Origin: Thermomicrobiales bacterium
GTDB taxonomy: Bacteria; Chloroflexota; Chloroflexia; Thermomicrobiales; UBA6265
Reading direction: 5' to 3'
Assembly: GCA_019637585.1 (NCBI GenBank)
Contig: JAHBVL010000017.1
Span: 1-53,670, forward strand
Length of the DNA: 53,670 nucleotides
The notes under the pieces are model-generated. The model did no database searches, was not told where the DNA came from, and worked only from the letters and a program-made list of their open reading frames with translations. The position numbers were made by a program, and so were the translations under genes. Shown here one piece after another: positions 16,839 through 26,475 of the stretch (positions are counted from its first letter, which is position 1; each line of letters starts with the position of its first letter).

Positions 16839-16880
16839 TGGGCTCTCATCCGATTCACAGGGGAGCCCATTTGTCTGTTT
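16839..16880 (+). terminator. Weak terminator-like hairpin
   Basis: TGGGCTC (16839-16845) pairs with GAGCCCA (16863-16869) across a 17-nt loop and is followed by a T-rich run (TTTGTCTGTTT). It would end the DUF1786 transcript or attenuate the ABC transporter operon that follows. Confidence 0.4.
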
Positions 16881-16915
16881 GAGCATGAAGCTGATTGCTA
16901 CGAGGTTTTCTTGCT

Positions 16916-17647
16916 ATGTCGTCGACCGATGAGATCATTCGAGCAAACGCAGTCGTCAAAACCTATGACACTGGTACGACCAAAGTCCCCGCGTTGCGCG
17001 GTATCGACCTCTCGATCCGGAGAGGTGAGATGGTCGCGGTCATGGGTCCGTCTGGTTGTGGGAAAACCACACTTTTGAACTGCCTCTCTGGTCTGGACAA
17101 GATCGATTCCGGCGAAATCTGGCTCGATGGCAAGGATTTGGCCACGATGTCCGACCGGGAACGAACGAACTGGCGAGCCAGGCGGATGGGGTTCATCTTC
17201 CAGGTCTACAACCTGCTCCCCGTGCTGAAAGCTGTGGAAAATGTGGAGCTGCCTCTTCTCGTGTCCGGAATCGGTCCGAAAGATGCCCGCACTCGCTCGA
17301 TGGCCGCGCTGCAGCGGGTGGGCCTCGATGAATGGGCCAAGCACCGTCCCGCCGAGCTCTCCGGTGGCCAGCGGCAGCGCGTCACGATTGCCCGCGCCCT
17401 GGTCAACGAACCGGCCATCGTCTGGGCCGACGAACCGACCGGCGCCCTCGATTCGACGACCGCCGGCGACATCGTCGGATTGATGAAAGAGCTCAACGAG
17501 CGGAATGGTCTGACACTCGTCATCGTGACCCACGATGCATCGGTCGGTGCCCAGTGCCAGCGCGTCATCCATATGCGTGACGGACTGATCATCGGCGAAG
17601 AAGCTCCCTCCGCCACCGGCATTCTGGAAGGCGCGGCAGCGCACTGA
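16916..17647 (+). CDS. ABC transporter ATP-binding protein, MacB/LolD type
   Basis: 243 residues. Walker [12 protein letters not shown] near residue 45, Q-loop [23 protein letters not shown] typical of the LolD/MacB/FtsE branch, signature [16 protein letters not shown], Walker [13 protein letters not shown], and switch His in [13 protein letters not shown]. The family powers mechanotransmission permeases that move lipoproteins, peptides or drugs without a classical transport path. The ATG at 16916 with GAGG 11 nt upstream is chosen over a TTG at 16895. The partner permease starts 56 nt downstream. Confidence 0.93.
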   Translation: MSSTDEIIRANAVVKTYDTGTTKVPALRGIDLSIRRGEMVAVMGPSGCGKTTLLNCLSGLDKIDSGEIWLDGKDLATMSDRERTNWRARRMGFIFQVYNLLPVLKAVENVELPLLVSGIGPKDARTRSMAALQRVGLDEWAKHRPAELSGGQRQRVTIARALVNEPAIVWADEPTGALDSTTAGDIVGLMKELNERNGLTLVIVTHDASVGAQCQRVIHMRDGLIIGEEAPSATGILEGAAAH

Positions 17648-17703
17648 GCCGGTCACCGATCGCCCCGGCATTCCGTATTGATACCCGCTAAGAAGGTGAA
17701 TCC

Positions 17704-20700
17704 GTGAACGAACTATTCGGAGTTCCGATGAGCTCGATCATGACCGTTCTGCTGGTCATGCTCGGCATCTGTCTTCTCGTCATCCTCTGGATCGCACTCC
17801 GGCGGACCGTGATGTTCAAGATCGGTCTGCGGAACATCCCACGCCGGCCGGCGCAGTCGATCCTGGTGATCATCGGTCTGATGCTCTCCACGCTGATCGT
17901 TGCGGCAGCGCTCGGCACTGGCGACACCATCGACTATTCAGCCACCGCGCTCACCTACGAGTCGTTGGGAGATGCGGACGAGCTGGTGGTGCACAGCACG
18001 ACCGGGGATGGCGAGGGAAGTGTCGCTTCGGCCATCCAGCAGCGCATTCCGCAAACGGTTGTCGACGATCTCGAGGGGATGTTCGCCGACAGCGATCTGG
18101 TCGATGGCCTCATGCCACTGCTGATCGAACAGGTTCCCGTCTTTCTCTTCCCCGGCGGTCCGCCTGCCGCGGATGCGGATATGACCGCGATGCTGGCGGA
18201 TGGCACGGTGACCCAGGCGGAGCCTACAGCCTACCTGGCCGGCATTGACCCGGCGCGGGCGGAGCAGTTCGGACACCTGAAGTCATCCGACGGGGAGATC
18301 ATCGATCTTGCCGCGCTGCCGGCCGATCAGATCGTCATCAGCGAAACCATGGCCGAGGACCTGAACGCCAGCGTTGGCGATGGCATCGGCTTTTTCTATA
18401 ACAACAACCCATTCGTGCTGACCGTGGCGGCGATCGCCGAGGATTCGGCGCTGAGCGGCCGTTTCGACGCAGACACCCCCAGCATGGTCCTCGATCTGGC
18501 CACGATGCAGAGCCTGGTGGATGCGGAAGGGGAGATCACCGCGGTCGCTGTTTCGAACCGTGGCGACATGCGATCCGGCATGGAGCTCACCGATGAGGTC
18601 TCCGACGTCATCAAAGCCGGGATCGAGGGCCGGGATCTTGGCGTCGATCCGATCAAGCAAGACTCGATCGACCTGGCCAACCTCCTGTCGAGCGTTTTCA
18701 CCACCTTCTTCATCCTGTTCGGGCTCTTCTCCATTGCCGTTGGCATTCTGCTGATCATCCTGATCTTCTCGATGCTGGCTGCTGAGCGGCGCCCCGAAAT
18801 GGGCATGACCCGGGCGGTTGGTGGGCAGCGCTCCCAGCTCATCCAGTCATTCATCGCCGAAGGAACGATCTACGCCCTTTTCGCCGGGTTGATCGGCGCG
18901 TTGCTTGGTGCGGCCGGCGCATACCTGATCGCGTGGTCGCTGAATTCGATCTTTGGCGAGTTCTTCGAAGTCGAAGCACACGTCACGTTGCGAAGCATGG
19001 TCGTCGCCTACTGTCTGGGCGTGGTCATCACCTTCATCGCCGTGGTGGTGGCCAGCTGGCGGAACAGCCGGCTCAACATTGTGGCCGCTGTGCGCGATAT
19101 CCCCGACTTCGTCTCGCCCGTCCGGCGTCGCCGAACACTCGTCTGGGCAGTGCTGGCGCTGGCCATCGGCGCGCTCAGCGCGATGAGCGGACTATCCAGC
19201 GACTCGGCCTTTGTTGCCTATTTCGGTCTCAGTCTCATTCCCTTCGGCGTGGCGATGATTCTTCGGTATCTGGGGGTTTCGAGCCGGATCGTCTTCAGCA
19301 TCGTCGGGGCGTACCTGATCGTGCTCTGGCTGCTGCCTGATTCGTGGTCGCGCAAGATCTTCGGCAATCTGGACGGCGATATCGAGATGTTCTTCCTTTC
19401 CGGCATCTTCCTGGTGGCCGGTGCGACGATGGTCATGGTCCAGAATCTCGATGCACTCCTCTGGGTTCTGAACAAGTTCGGCTCGGTTTTCCGGTCGGCT
19501 CAGCCGTCGATGAAAACGGCCATCGCCTTCCCCAGCCAGGCGCCAACTCGCACGGGCATGACGATCGCCATGTTCAGCCTGATCGTTTTCTCGCTGGTGG
19601 TCTTCTCCACGATCAACGAGAACTTCGTCAATATCTTCCTGGGAGACGACGCCAACGCCGGATGGGATATCCGGGCCGACCAGACAACGGCCAACCCGAT
19701 CGGCTCGACCGATGACGTCATCCAGCTGCTGAATGACCGAGGCGTTGACACATCCCAGATCGCGGCGATCGGGGCCGGCACCACCTACTTCCAGGGGCAG
19801 GTGAACCGCGTCGGAGGCGACCCGGGAACCTATATCCTGCACGGTATCGACAACGATCTGATTTCGGAATCGACACTGAAGTTCCAGCAACGAGCCAGCG
19901 GCTTCGATTCCGACGAGGCGGTCGTCGAAGCGCTGCTCAACGATCCGACGGTCGCCGTGATCGATTCGTTCGCCCTGGCCCAGAATCAGGGGTTTGGCGG
20001 CACGGACGATCAATTCAATCTCGGCGATCCGGACGGCGACGGACCGGAAAAGGGTCTCGACCCTGACATGGACTCGTTCGAGCCGATCGCCATCCAGATC
20101 GAGGGCGCCGACGGACAATTGCACGACCTGACGATCATCGGCATCATCGACCAGAAGATCGGATCGCTTTTCGGTCTCTACGTCAACGATGCGGTGATGC
20201 AGCAGATTCAGCCGAATCCACAGTTGATCTCCTACTTCATGCGCTTGAACGACTCCAGCCAGTCCCGCGAGTTCGCCCAGCAGGTGGAAGCGGCGCTGCT
20301 GGTCAACGGTGTCGACGCCGTGTCGATCAAGGATGAGCTGGAAGACTCACAGGATCAGAATCGCGGATTCCTCTACATCATCCAGGGATTCATGGCGCTC
20401 GGACTGATCGTCGGTCTGGCCGCTGTCGGGGTGATCGCGTTCAGAGCGGTTGTGGAACGCCGCCAGCAGATCGGCGTGCTGAGAGCCATCGGGTTCCAGC
20501 CGGGTATGGTCACCCTCTCGTTCCTGGCGGAACAGCTCTTCGTTGTCGCGATGGGAGCGATATCGGGCGCTGTTCTCGGTCTGGCGCTGGCCAAGATTCT
20601 CTTCATGAGCGACGATTTCGCCCCATCGGGAACCGATTTCCTCGTTCCGTGGACGCAGATCATCGTTCTTGTGGTGGTCACGCTGATCGCTGCGGCGTTG

Positions 20701-20766
20701 ATGACATTCATCCCGGCCCGCCAGGCATCGAAGCTGGCGCCGGCTGAAGCGCTCCGGTACGAATAG
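17704..20766 (+). CDS. FtsX/MacB-like ABC transporter permease, two FtsX domains
   Basis: 1020 residues, about twice a single-core MacB-type permease. An N-terminal helix pair leads into an extracytoplasmic domain (about 80-320), a first FtsX core of three helices (about 330-460: FILFGLFSIAVGILLIILIF then FAGLIGALLGAAGAYLIAW and YCLGVVITFIAVVVASW), further central helices, a second extracytoplasmic domain with acidic DPDGDGPEKGLDPDMDS, and a C-terminal FtsX core (LIVGLAAVGVIAFRAVVERR and following). Start is GTG with AAGGTG 6-8 nt upstream; an ATG 27 nt later is an alternative. It pairs with the upstream ATPase. The cargo is unknown; lipoprotein or lipid handling is an inference from family. 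Confidence 0.9.
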   Translation: MNELFGVPMSSIMTVLLVMLGICLLVILWIALRRTVMFKIGLRNIPRRPAQSILVIIGLMLSTLIVAAALGTGDTIDYSATALTYESLGDADELVVHSTTGDGEGSVASAIQQRIPQTVVDDLEGMFADSDLVDGLMPLLIEQVPVFLFPGGPPAADADMTAMLADGTVTQAEPTAYLAGIDPARAEQFGHLKSSDGEIIDLAALPADQIVISETMAEDLNASVGDGIGFFYNNNPFVLTVAAIAEDSALSGRFDADTPSMVLDLATMQSLVDAEGEITAVAVSNRGDMRSGMELTDEVSDVIKAGIEGRDLGVDPIKQDSIDLANLLSSVFTTFFILFGLFSIAVGILLIILIFSMLAAERRPEMGMTRAVGGQRSQLIQSFIAEGTIYALFAGLIGALLGAAGAYLIAWSLNSIFGEFFEVEAHVTLRSMVVAYCLGVVITFIAVVVASWRNSRLNIVAAVRDIPDFVSPVRRRRTLVWAVLALAIGALSAMSGLSSDSAFVAYFGLSLIPFGVAMILRYLGVSSRIVFSIVGAYLIVLWLLPDSWSRKIFGNLDGDIEMFFLSGIFLVAGATMVMVQNLDALLWVLNKFGSVFRSAQPSMKTAIAFPSQAPTRTGMTIAMFSLIVFSLVVFSTINENFVNIFLGDDANAGWDIRADQTTANPIGSTDDVIQLLNDRGVDTSQIAAIGAGTTYFQGQVNRVGGDPGTYILHGIDNDLISESTLKFQQRASGFDSDEAVVEALLNDPTVAVIDSFALAQNQGFGGTDDQFNLGDPDGDGPEKGLDPDMDSFEPIAIQIEGADGQLHDLTIIGIIDQKIGSLFGLYVNDAVMQQIQPNPQLISYFMRLNDSSQSREFAQQVEAALLVNGVDAVSIKDELEDSQDQNRGFLYIIQGFMALGLIVGLAAVGVIAFRAVVERRQQIGVLRAIGFQPGMVTLSFLAEQLFVVAMGAISGAVLGLALAKILFMSDDFAPSGTDFLVPWTQIIVLVVVTLIAAALMTFIPARQASKLAPAEALRYE

Positions 20767-20798
20767 CGCCGTCAATGCCTGCGTCTCCCGTCGTTGAG

Positions 20799-21190
20799 GT
20801 GTAGCGGCAACGCCTGCGTTGCCCGTTGCTTCGGACGGGCGAGGCAGGCCTCGCCGCTACACACATTACGGCGGCATCGTCGGGCGTGGCGGTAAACCCC
20901 TGTGTTGCCCACCGCCACCCCAGCGACCGACGGGCGAGGCAGGCCTCGCCGCTACACATATTGCGGCGGCATCGTCGGACGTGGCGGTAACGCCTGTGTT
21001 GCCCACCGCCACCCCAGCGACCGACGGGCGAGGCAGGCCTCGCCGCTACAGTCGCCCGCACAGGTGTAGCGGCAACGCCTGCGTTGCCCACCGCCACCCC
21101 AGCGACCGACGGGCGAGGCAGGCCTCGCCGCTACACATAGTGGCGGCATTCGGTGTAGCGGCAACGCCTGCGTTGCCCGTCCGACACACG
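20799..21190. repeat. Array of nested-palindrome repeats
   Basis: Four near-complete units and one partial unit fill most of a 443-bp gap. A full unit starts GTGTAGCGGCAACGCCTGCG and ends GGCCTCGCCGCTACAC, so the ends are inverted repeats. Inside are two hairpins, GGCAACGC/GCGTTGCC and GGCGAGGC/GCCTCGCC, separated by a linker that is conserved in the three later units. Units lie at about 20799-20862, 20886-20957, 20978-21050 and 21063-21136, with a partial unit at 21151-21178. The 3-10 bp lead-ins between units also resemble each other, implying tandem duplication. Confidence 0.8.
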
Positions 21191-21209
21191 GTGTCGCGGC
21201 AATGCTCTG

Positions 21210-22616
21210 CTATCCGCCGGCCCGGATGTAGGACTCGGGCGGGACGGTTTCTTCGATGAGCTTGCGGGCCTCCTGGCTTGCCCGCACCTGCTTCTCCAGG
21301 GCAACGGGATCCCACCGCCCGAGAAGGTCGTTGAGCAAGGCATCGCGAATCGACGCGTACGCCGGGTCGGTGGCCAGGTTCGTCAGCTCATCGGGATCGC
21401 CCTCGATATCGAAGAGCTCGAGCGGATCACCGAGGCTGTAGTTGAGCTTGTCGCGGCCCCGCCGCAGCATCGCCATCGGTCCCCGCACTCCATGGGCGAG
21501 ATACTCGCAAAAGGCTTCGTCTTTCCAGGCCTCCGGCTCGCCGAGAATAAGGGGCAGCAGGGAATCGCCATCCAGACTGTCATCGATCGGAGCATCCGCG
21601 ATATCCAGCATCGTCGCCACCAGATCGACCAGTGACGTCACGCCGCTTACGGTTTTGCCAGTCGGGTAGTGTCCCGGCCAGGAGACGATCATCGGAATGC
21701 GAGCGGACGCCTCACGGAAATTCGACTTCCGCCACATCCCGTGCTCGCCTGCCATCTCGCCATGGTCGCTCACATAGATCACCACGGTGTTTTCTCGCTG
21801 ACCGGTCTCGTCCAGGGCCGCCAGGAGCCGTCCGACCTTCTCATCGAACCAGGAGATCAGCGCGTAATACCCCAGTCTCGCTCTTCTGACCTCTTCGTCG
21901 GTGAAATCGGCGAGTCCGAACATCTGCCGCATGCGTTGATAGACGGGAGGCTGGTCGTCCAGATTCGGTCTGACGCGGGGCATGTCGATCTCTTCGGGCG
22001 TGTAGAGATCCCAGAAGTCCTGCGGCACGACGAAGGGAAAGTGGGGCGCGATGAAGCCGACATCGAGCGCCCACGGCTGTTCGCGCCGGGCCGGATCGCA
22101 GATCCACGACAAGGCGGCTTCTTCGACGGCGTCATCGACGTCGATCTCGACGGTGCGGCCCGGTCCGGCTTTGGCCATATGCCCCCAGGGCGCCGCGGCA
22201 GGTGGTGTGCCGTCCTCCCAGAGGTGGAGCTCGTGAAACGACTCGGCGTGGAGATCGCGGCCGAGTTGCTCGTTGAAACCGTGCAGCTGATCGGGACCGA
22301 CGAAGTGCTGCTTTCCACAGAGCACGACCTCGTAGCCGGCAGACCGCAAACGATGCGCCCAGGTCGGCTCGTCGACGCTGAGCGCGTTCGAGTTGTCATA
22401 CGCGCCGATTTCGTGCACGTAGCGGCCGGTCATGAACGACATGCGGGAAGGGGAGCAGAGGGGCGAGTTGCAGTAGGCGTTCTCGAAAAGCACACCCTGC
22501 CCGGCAAGCCGGTCCAGGTTGGGAGAGCGAACGACCGGATGCCCATACGCACCCATGAACTGGGGGGCGTGTTCGTCCGACATGATGATCAGCAGATTCG
22601 GACGCGTTTCAGCCAC
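21210..22616 (-). CDS. Type I sulfatase (choline-sulfatase-like)
   Basis: 468 residues of the alkaline phosphatase/sulfatase fold. Metal ligands start at SDEH (Asp13), the Cys54-type signature CSPSR with downstream TGRYVHEIG is the site converted to formylglycine, and a second metal site is YVSDHGEMAGEHGMWRKSNF. These hydrolyse sulfate esters; a choline-sulfatase or phosphonate/phosphodiester variant is most like this sequence. There is no signal peptide, so it is cytoplasmic. GTG start with GAGGAG 8 nt upstream. No formylglycine-generating enzyme is in the window. Confidence 0.88.
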   Translation of the reverse strand: MAETRPNLLIIMSDEHAPQFMGAYGHPVVRSPNLDRLAGQGVLFENAYCNSPLCSPSRMSFMTGRYVHEIGAYDNSNALSVDEPTWAHRLRSAGYEVVLCGKQHFVGPDQLHGFNEQLGRDLHAESFHELHLWEDGTPPAAAPWGHMAKAGPGRTVEIDVDDAVEEAALSWICDPARREQPWALDVGFIAPHFPFVVPQDFWDLYTPEEIDMPRVRPNLDDQPPVYQRMRQMFGLADFTDEEVRRARLGYYALISWFDEKVGRLLAALDETGQRENTVVIYVSDHGEMAGEHGMWRKSNFREASARIPMIVSWPGHYPTGKTVSGVTSLVDLVATMLDIADAPIDDSLDGDSLLPLILGEPEAWKDEAFCEYLAHGVRGPMAMLRRGRDKLNYSLGDPLELFDIEGDPDELTNLATDPAYASIRDALLNDLLGRWDPVALEKQVRASQEARKLIEETVPPESYIRAGG

Positions 22617-22752
22617 AGACTCTTCTCCTCAACGCCACGCGGTGCACGTAGCGTCATCTTAGAGCCTCGTGCAAAATGCCGGCATCTCGAACAGGGCTCG
22701 TCATCCTGAGCCAACATGCCGGTGCCGGCACTGACGCGCCACGAAGAGCACC

Positions 22753-22856
22753 GTCATCCTGAGCGGAGCGAAGGATCTTCTGCCGCAGCAGTCTCCAGGG
22801 AGACGACGGTCGTTGCAGGAGACGACGGAGAGATTCTTCGCTCCGCTCAGAATGAC
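22753..22856. repeat. 104-bp MITE-like palindromic repeat, copy 2
   Basis: Same length, same termini and same interior hairpin as the copy at 5431-5534, with a few substitutions. A short fragment of an end (GTCATCCTGAG) also occurs at about 22697. The remainder of the gap 22617-22927 shows no gene. Confidence 0.85.
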
Positions 22857-22927
22857 GATGGACTTGGGAGCGCCAACATTGACGAAACCTGCTCTAGCTG
22901 CGTGAAGGGAAGGGTTTGTTGCTCTGC

Positions 22928-24724
22928 CTACGCAGGCGACTCCTGCAGCGGCGCCGGAACGACCGATTCGTCGTCGTAGTGGGTGAAAATGCGGCGATAG
23001 AGGGGGCAGCGTTCGATTAGCTCATCATGCGTGCCGAAATCGACCAGTTCCCCTTTTCGCAGCACGACGATTTTGTCCGCCCATCTGATCTGCGACAACC
23101 GGTGCGTGATCAGCAGCGTGGTGCGGCCCTCCAGCACTCGCCGGATGGCACGCTGAATCTGATCTTCAGTGGCGCTGTCGATGGCACTGGTGGAGTCGTC
23201 GATCATCAGAATGCGCGGATCGGTGATCAACGCCCGGGCGATGGCCAGTCGCTGACGCTGTCCGCCGGAAAGGGTGACGCCTCGCTCCCCGATGACCGTG
23301 TCATATCCATCCGGCAGCTGGCGAATGAAGGAGTCGGCCTGGGCGTCCCGGGCGGCTCGCTCGACTTCTTCGCGGTTCGTTTGCTGACCGAGACTGAAGC
23401 CGATGTTTTCGGTCACGGGTCGGGAGAAGAGCACGATATCCTGCTCGATGGTCGAAATCTGGGAACGGAGCGCGTCGAGGTTCCAGTCACGGACATCGAT
23501 ACCGTCGATCAACACCCGGCCGGCGTCGACGTCGTAGATCCGGTTGACCAGTTTGGTCAGCGTGCTCTTACCCGACCCCGTTTCCCCCACGATTGCCACC
23601 GTTTCACCCGGGTGGACGTGGAAGCTGACATTTTTCAACACCGGGTCGCCGTCATAGGCCAGCGAAACATTCTCGAAGACCAGATCGCCGGCGATCGTCT
23701 GGTCGATGCCGCCGGCATTCTGGTCGAGCTCCGTTTCCTCGTTGATCAGGTCGATGATCCGCTGCGCGCTGGCCAGACCGATCTGCACCAGGGAGAAGGT
23801 GAAGATCGAGATGAAGGTCGGAAAGCGCAACATGAACATCAGACCGAAGTAGGTGACCAATGTGCCAATGCTGATTTCGTCCTTGCTCACCAGATAGAGC
23901 CCGAGCAGGAAAGCGGCGGCGTTGGCCACGGCCAGGAGGAGGGTGGGGATGTACCGGGCCTGGATCGCCCCCTGCCGCACCATGGCGTTGCGATAGGCGC
24001 AGGCCCGATTCTCGAATTTGGCCTCTTCTTGGGCTTCCTGGGCCGTCGATTTGATGACTTCGATCCCGGTGATCGATTCCTGCAGCTCGCTGTTGAGCGA
24101 TCCGAACGCCCGCCGCATCTCGTTGGAGACAGGATTGAGCTGCCTCATGTAGTAGCGAAGCGCGATCAGGAAAAAGAAGGTGAACACGAGCGGCGGTCCC
24201 AGCAATCGCCAGTCGATGAGCCCTATGAAGACGATGGGAATGACCAGGCCAGTGAAGGAATCGATGATCAGCGACAAACCGGGATTGACCATCGTGTTCA
24301 GCTGGCGCACATCGTTGGCCGCCCGGGCCATCAGATCGCCGACCGATTGCCGGTTGTGAAAGGTCTGGCTCTTGCCCAGCAGGCTGATGTAGAGCTCGTC
24401 GCGGGCGTCCCGCTCGAGCCGCTTGGCGATGACCTCGGACGAGAGCGACCCCATGAGGTCGAATGCGCCTCGCGTCAGCACCAGCCCGAGCAGCAGGAGC
24501 GCGATCACACCGAGCTCCCGCTTGTCCGGCGGGGTTTCCAGCACCGCATTGAATGCCTGACCGGTCAGCACGGGCACCATGCTGTTCAGCACGGTGTGCA
24601 GCACGATGCCACCGATGCTGGCCAGGACAAAGATCCAGTTGCGCCGGATATGCGACAAAACCCACCGGGCGGGAGAGGTCGAGCCGCTGCCATAGCGACC
24701 TTCGATGCTGAACTCAGATTTCAC
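22928..24724 (-). CDS. ABC exporter half-subunit with degenerate Walker B (heterodimer partner 1)
   Basis: 598 residues, one six-helix type IV exporter domain fused to one ATPase domain. Walker A GETGSGKST near 378, canonical signature [16 protein letters not shown] near 483. Walker B reads LMIDDSTSAID: the catalytic Glu is Asp. The switch His is present (LLITHRLSQI). In heterodimeric exporters such as BmrCD or TM287/288, one subunit has exactly this change. The ABC gene at 26476 has the complementary defect. The start is GTG at 24724; no better start exists before residue 48. The cargo is unknown. Only the secreted LppX-like gene and a methyltransferase gene separate the two half-exporter genes. 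Confidence 0.9.
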   Translation of the reverse strand: MKSEFSIEGRYGSGSTSPARWVLSHIRRNWIFVLASIGGIVLHTVLNSMVPVLTGQAFNAVLETPPDKRELGVIALLLLGLVLTRGAFDLMGSLSSEVIAKRLERDARDELYISLLGKSQTFHNRQSVGDLMARAANDVRQLNTMVNPGLSLIIDSFTGLVIPIVFIGLIDWRLLGPPLVFTFFFLIALRYYMRQLNPVSNEMRRAFGSLNSELQESITGIEVIKSTAQEAQEEAKFENRACAYRNAMVRQGAIQARYIPTLLLAVANAAAFLLGLYLVSKDEISIGTLVTYFGLMFMLRFPTFISIFTFSLVQIGLASAQRIIDLINEETELDQNAGGIDQTIAGDLVFENVSLAYDGDPVLKNVSFHVHPGETVAIVGETGSGKSTLTKLVNRIYDVDAGRVLIDGIDVRDWNLDALRSQISTIEQDIVLFSRPVTENIGFSLGQQTNREEVERAARDAQADSFIRQLPDGYDTVIGERGVTLSGGQRQRLAIARALITDPRILMIDDSTSAIDSATEDQIQRAIRRVLEGRTTLLITHRLSQIRWADKIVVLRKGELVDFGTHDELIERCPLYRRIFTHYDDESVVPAPLQESPA

Positions 24725-24781
24725 GCGGAACGCTTCCGTTCTCGTAGCTATGCCGCCCGGCTTGCAGCACTTCCTGGCTTC

Positions 24782-25531
24782 TCAGGCGGCGGGCGGTTCG
24801 ATGACAACTGGTTCGTCGAACTGCGACAGGTCGATGCGCCGGACAATGCGCCCGGCGCCGATCTCGGATGGTAACAGCCCGCCGGAGAATTCGGCACGGA
24901 CCACCCGGTTGGCGGCGTCGATCCAGAGCGTCACGGCGAGTGGTTCCAGATCTCCTTCGAGCTCATCGAATGGCAGGATGCCACCCAGGGAGAGCACCTC
25001 AAGGGGATCCAAGAGACCCGTGACAACCATCACCTCCACACCATCGATCTCCTCGGTACCGGTGATCTCTGCATCCTGGATCTGGCTGATCGCACTCTGA
25101 ATCATCCCGTCCGGATTGAGAAAGGGCAGCGGTGGCAGCGAGTCGTCGTCTCCGCCGCCATTCAGCTGCATGAAACCACCACCATCGAGCGGATTGGAGA
25201 CCCATATCTTCTCGTCGATGCCGACAGCTTTGAGCTGGAGCGTCAAAAAGGCGAGTGAGACTTCGGCCGACGCCTGGAACGACATCGGCCGAACGACATC
25301 CCCCTCGACCGAATCGAGGTAGACGTTGTCGGCGAGAATCGTCTTCCCGACAGGGGTCGAGACCACGAAATGAAACGAATCGAGCTCCAGCATCGCGGCG
25401 GCGCTCGACTCGAGCAATGCGGTGACGTCCTGATCCTGCTGTGCCGCAGTGGGAGCAATTGCCGTCAGCACGGCGAACGATGTCAGCGCGGCCCCAATCA
25501 GTCTGGATAATCGGCGGAGAGGAAAGGACAT
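24782..25531 (-). CDS. Secreted LppX/LprG-like lipid-carrier family protein
   Basis: 249 residues. A signal peptide (RRLSRLIGAALTSFAVLTA) ends in an Ala-x-Ala-type site before QQDQD; there is no lipobox Cys, so it is secreted or released rather than a lipoprotein. The mature part has the LppX_LprAFG pattern: LLESSAAAMLELDSFHFVVS, a half-barrel of beta strands, and LWIDAANRVVRAEFSG. Mycobacterial LppX/LprG carry lipids next to exporters, a plausible parallel here because it lies between two ABC half-exporter genes. The ATG at 25531 has GGAG 8 nt upstream. The upstream TTG/ATG at 25555-25558 would lengthen the N-terminus. Confidence 0.75.
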   Translation of the reverse strand: MSFPLRRLSRLIGAALTSFAVLTAIAPTAAQQDQDVTALLESSAAAMLELDSFHFVVSTPVGKTILADNVYLDSVEGDVVRPMSFQASAEVSLAFLTLQLKAVGIDEKIWVSNPLDGGGFMQLNGGGDDDSLPPLPFLNPDGMIQSAISQIQDAEITGTEEIDGVEVMVVTGLLDPLEVLSLGGILPFDELEGDLEPLAVTLWIDAANRVVRAEFSGGLLPSEIGAGRIVRRIDLSQFDEPVVIEPPAA

Positions 25532-25614
25532 CTGTGGCTCCAGTGCTGATACCATCAACGTCCGGCGATTCTACTGGTTTCGCCAGGGGCGATCACAAGC
25601 GAGACGCGAATTCC

Positions 25615-26340
25615 ATGTCTGCCAGGCGGATGAACTACAACGAATTGGCCTCCTCCTACGGCGCCCACCGGCGTCCCAACCCGGCGGTGCTCGAACTGCT
25701 GCATGGGATCGCTCAGGAGGCCGAACGTCCGCGATTGCTCGAAATCGGCGTTGGCACGGGAAATTTCGCGTCGGCTCTGGCCGGTCTGGGTATCGCAGAC
25801 GTCACGGGAATCGACCCGTCGATCGGCATGATCGAGCAGGTGCCAGAGCCAGCCGTCAAACGAGCGCTGGCTCGCGCGGAAGCGCTGCCGTTCTCCGACA
25901 ACCAGTTCACGCTTCTCTATTCCGTCGACGTCATCCATCACATCATCGACCGGGATGCGGCCGCCCGTGAAGCATTTCGCGTGCTCCAGCCAGGCGGGCA
26001 GATTGCCATCGTCACCGACAGTGAAATCGACGTTCAGAATCGCATCCCGCTGGCCACCTACTTCCCGGAGACCGTGCCGAAGGAGATCGCCCGTTACCCG
26101 CGAATCGAAGCGTTGGAATCGGAGTTGAAAGCGGCTGGATTCGTCGAAATCAAGCGACGCCAGACCCTCACGCACCGTGAAGTGACCGATATCGCTCCCT
26201 ACCGGGATAAAGCCTTCTCATCCCTGCACCTTATCAGCGACGAAGCGCACGCCAAAGGTATTGCGGCCATGGAGCGCGACCTGGCCAAAGGCCTACTGCA
26301 GGCACAGCAGCCTTATACGATTGTGATTGGGCGACGGTAG
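25615..26340 (+). CDS. Class I SAM-dependent methyltransferase
   Basis: 241 residues. Motif I LLEIGVGTGNFASALAG, motif II ADVTGIDPS, motif post-I LPFSDNQFTLLYSVDVIHHI, and motif III FRVLQPGGQIAIVTDS are all clear, matching small-molecule methyltransferases of the UbiE/Methyltransf_11 group. The substrate is unknown. The start is taken at ATG 25615; ATG 25630 is also possible, and the Shine-Dalgarno is weak. It is divergent from the LppX-like gene with 83 nt between starts, and precedes the second ABC exporter half. Confidence 0.85.
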   Translation: MSARRMNYNELASSYGAHRRPNPAVLELLHGIAQEAERPRLLEIGVGTGNFASALAGLGIADVTGIDPSIGMIEQVPEPAVKRALARAEALPFSDNQFTLLYSVDVIHHIIDRDAAAREAFRVLQPGGQIAIVTDSEIDVQNRIPLATYFPETVPKEIARYPRIEALESELKAAGFVEIKRRQTLTHREVTDIAPYRDKAFSSLHLISDEAHAKGIAAMERDLAKGLLQAQQPYTIVIGRR

Positions 26341-26342
26341 CG

Positions 26343-26457
26343 CGTAGTCCGGAGTCCAGAGTCCGATGGAAGAGTAGACTCTCCGGGTGCCGGAGTCGGA
26401 CGACTCTGCAACGGCCGACCACCACTCCGGACTTCGGACCACGGACTCCGGACTACG
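26343..26457. repeat. Short palindromic element with 15-bp perfect ends
   Basis: CGTAGTCCGGAGTCC (26343-26357) and GGACTCCGGACTACG (26443-26457) are perfect inverted repeats around a 85-nt core that contains more copies of the GGACTCC word. Related words recur as a tandem array at 35841-35870. Confidence 0.8.
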
Positions 26458-26475
26458 TCAAAAGGGAGCACCCTC

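Noticed and set aside
20799-21190. Regular repeats suggesting a CRISPR array
   Set aside because: Units are 64-74 bp, internally palindromic, and the segments between them are similar to one another instead of unique; there are no cas genes.
21210-22616. Arylsulfatase secreted to the periplasm
   Set aside because: No signal peptide is seen at the GTG start, so a cytoplasmic choline-sulfatase-like role is more likely.
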